From contig NZ_CP096829.1 in NCBI RefSeq assembly GCF_023272795.1, forward strand, positions 3,100,001 to 3,164,000: a stretch of 64,000 bases of DNA, in the 5' to 3' direction. The position numbers were made by a program, and so were the translations under genes. The stretch's first letter is position 1. Each line of letters begins with the position of its first letter. The notes below the pieces were generated by a model that was not told the DNA's origin, made no database searches, and saw nothing but the letters and a program-made list of their open reading frames with translations. Positions 63,209 through 64,000 of the stretch are shown piece by piece. Origin of the DNA: Flavobacterium humidisoli. GTDB lineage: Bacteria; Bacteroidota; Bacteroidia; Flavobacteriales; Flavobacteriaceae.

Positions 63209-64000
63209 TGAGAATTGAGTAACATTTTTCAAGTTGTCTGGAAAATAGAGTTCTGATAAATTGGTAAACTCATCTCCTCGCATAAAAATGTTGATGTCAA
63301 CATCTGCAAATGACGTTTTTCCGGCTGCAGCCAAAAGTTCATTTGTAGCATGAAGCGTGTTTTTATGAAAATGATACACTCTTTCAGATTTATCTGTAAC
63401 AACCAGACCTTTCATTAGCATTTTGTTCTGCGTTGCCACTCCCGTTGGACATTCATTATTATGACAGCGTAAGGCTTGAATACAGCCTAATGAGAACATA
63501 AAACCTCTTGCGCTGTTACACATATCTGCACCAAGTGCGATTGCGTGTAAAATAGAATATCCAGAAATGATCTTTCCGCTTCCAATAATGCGCATTTTAT
63601 CACGAATACCTAAACGTACTAAAGTTTTGTTCACAAAAATTAAAGCAGGTTCAAAAGGCATTCCGACACCATCTGCAAATTCAAGCGGAGCAGCTCCAGT
63701 TCCGCCCTCTGCACCATCAACAGTTATGAAATCAGGGTAAGTATCTTCGTTTATCATCTCTTGGCAGATAGCTTCAAATTCGGCTGTATTACCAATACAT
63801 AATTTAAATCCGATTGGTTTTCCATTAGATAAATCACGTAATTGTTTAATAAACTGAATTAATCCATTGGCATCAGAAAAAGCATGATGGCCTGGAGGGG
63901 AAAGAATCATAGTATGTGGTACAACGCCTCTAATTTTAGCAATTTGCTCTGTATTTTTAGCCGCAGGCAATACACCTCCGTGACCTGGTTTTGCACCTTG
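63206..64000 (-). CDS. FMN-binding glutamate synthase-like protein (5' end off window)
   Basis: The frame is open from the right edge (QGAKPGHGGVLPAAKNT..) to the stop at 63206, giving the C-terminal 264 residues. The internal TTG at 63970 is not a real start. PGHHAFSDANGLIQF, GFKLCIGN, DFITVDGAEGGTGAAPLEF and IGSGKIISGYSILHAIALGADMCNSARGFMFSLGCIQALRCHNNECPTGVATQ match the FMN/Fe-S synthase domain of glutamate synthase. The Cys-rich part (CIQALRCHNNECPTG) would bind an iron-sulfur cluster. The stand-alone FMN-binding glutamate synthase family, without the amidotransferase domain, is likely. Redox partner and substrate are unknown. Confidence 0.92.
   Translation of the reverse strand, partial: QGAKPGHGGVLPAAKNTEQIAKIRGVVPHTMILSPPGHHAFSDANGLIQFIKQLRDLSNGKPIGFKLCIGNTAEFEAICQEMINEDTYPDFITVDGAEGGTGAAPLEFADGVGMPFEPALIFVNKTLVRLGIRDKMRIIGSGKIISGYSILHAIALGADMCNSARGFMFSLGCIQALRCHNNECPTGVATQNKMLMKGLVVTDKSERVYHFHKNTLHATNELLAAAGKTSFADVDINIFMRGDEFTNLSELYFPDNLKNVTQFS

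Overview
This window is chromosomal DNA from a Flavobacterium-like member of the Bacteroidota. The evidence is low G+C with AT-rich spacers, the Bacteroidota-type promoter element TAnnTTTG ahead of many genes, a SusC/SusD pair, a C-terminal type IX secretion sorting domain on a subtilase, and family content typical of Flavobacteriaceae (LysM proteins, fasciclin lipoprotein, DUF3810, DUF4268, DUF2809, DUF4956). I saw no rRNA, tRNA, CRISPR array, transposase or prophage gene.

Layout. 1-9.2 kb: a CbpA/CbpM co-chaperone pair, an exported unknown protein and a lipoprotein, guaA, two multi-LysM proteins and an OsmC protein. 9.3-34.7 kb: a carbohydrate-utilisation region. A leftward operon runs susC, susD, arylsulfotransferase-like lipoprotein, dihaem cytochrome c, large glycoside-hydrolase-like protein, DUF5107/TPR protein, M1 aminopeptidase, exported GH109-like Gfo/Idh/MocA protein. 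A small CBM9-like gene and a LacI-family regulator follow to the right, then a rightward operon: GHMP sugar kinase, nucleotidyltransferase, sugar MFS transporter, and a glucosamine-6-phosphate deaminase fused to a PIG-L deacetylase domain. 35-45 kb: DUF3820, pyrG, yidC, fasciclin lipoprotein, MORN-type protein, DUF4956 membrane protein, an exported dikinase-like protein, mnmA. 45-60 kb: T9SS subtilase, nitronate monooxygenase-like protein, DUF4268, Nudix hydrolase, acyltransferase, ECF sigma factor with a membrane partner and DUF3810, pepD, a 36-residue small gene, a carboxypeptidase-regulatory-like protein, DEAD-box helicase, rdgB, an ABC exporter and DUF2809. 60.8-64 kb: GH88 hydrolase, two paralogous lipoproteins, and a truncated FMN-binding glutamate synthase-like gene.

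How the parts fit. The leftward and rightward carbohydrate operons start from near-identical, inverted promoter modules of about 85 bp. Each has two CG-centred palindromes 23 bp apart, just upstream of the same -33/-7 pair. The LacI-type gene between them is the obvious candidate regulator. This links outer-membrane glycan capture and periplasmic processing to cytoplasmic phosphorylation and deamination of an amino sugar in one regulon. The target may be a sulfated and/or GalNAc-bearing glycoprotein glycan, but that is inference. A terminator-like stem after susD probably lowers expression of the downstream processing genes.

The other striking item is an exported protein (41820-43697) with a phosphohistidine-swivel-like segment followed by a PEP-synthase-type ATP-grasp domain. 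This is the domain order of glucan, water dikinase, but placed behind a signal peptide. Several families of dispersed inverted repeats occupy the gaps between genes.
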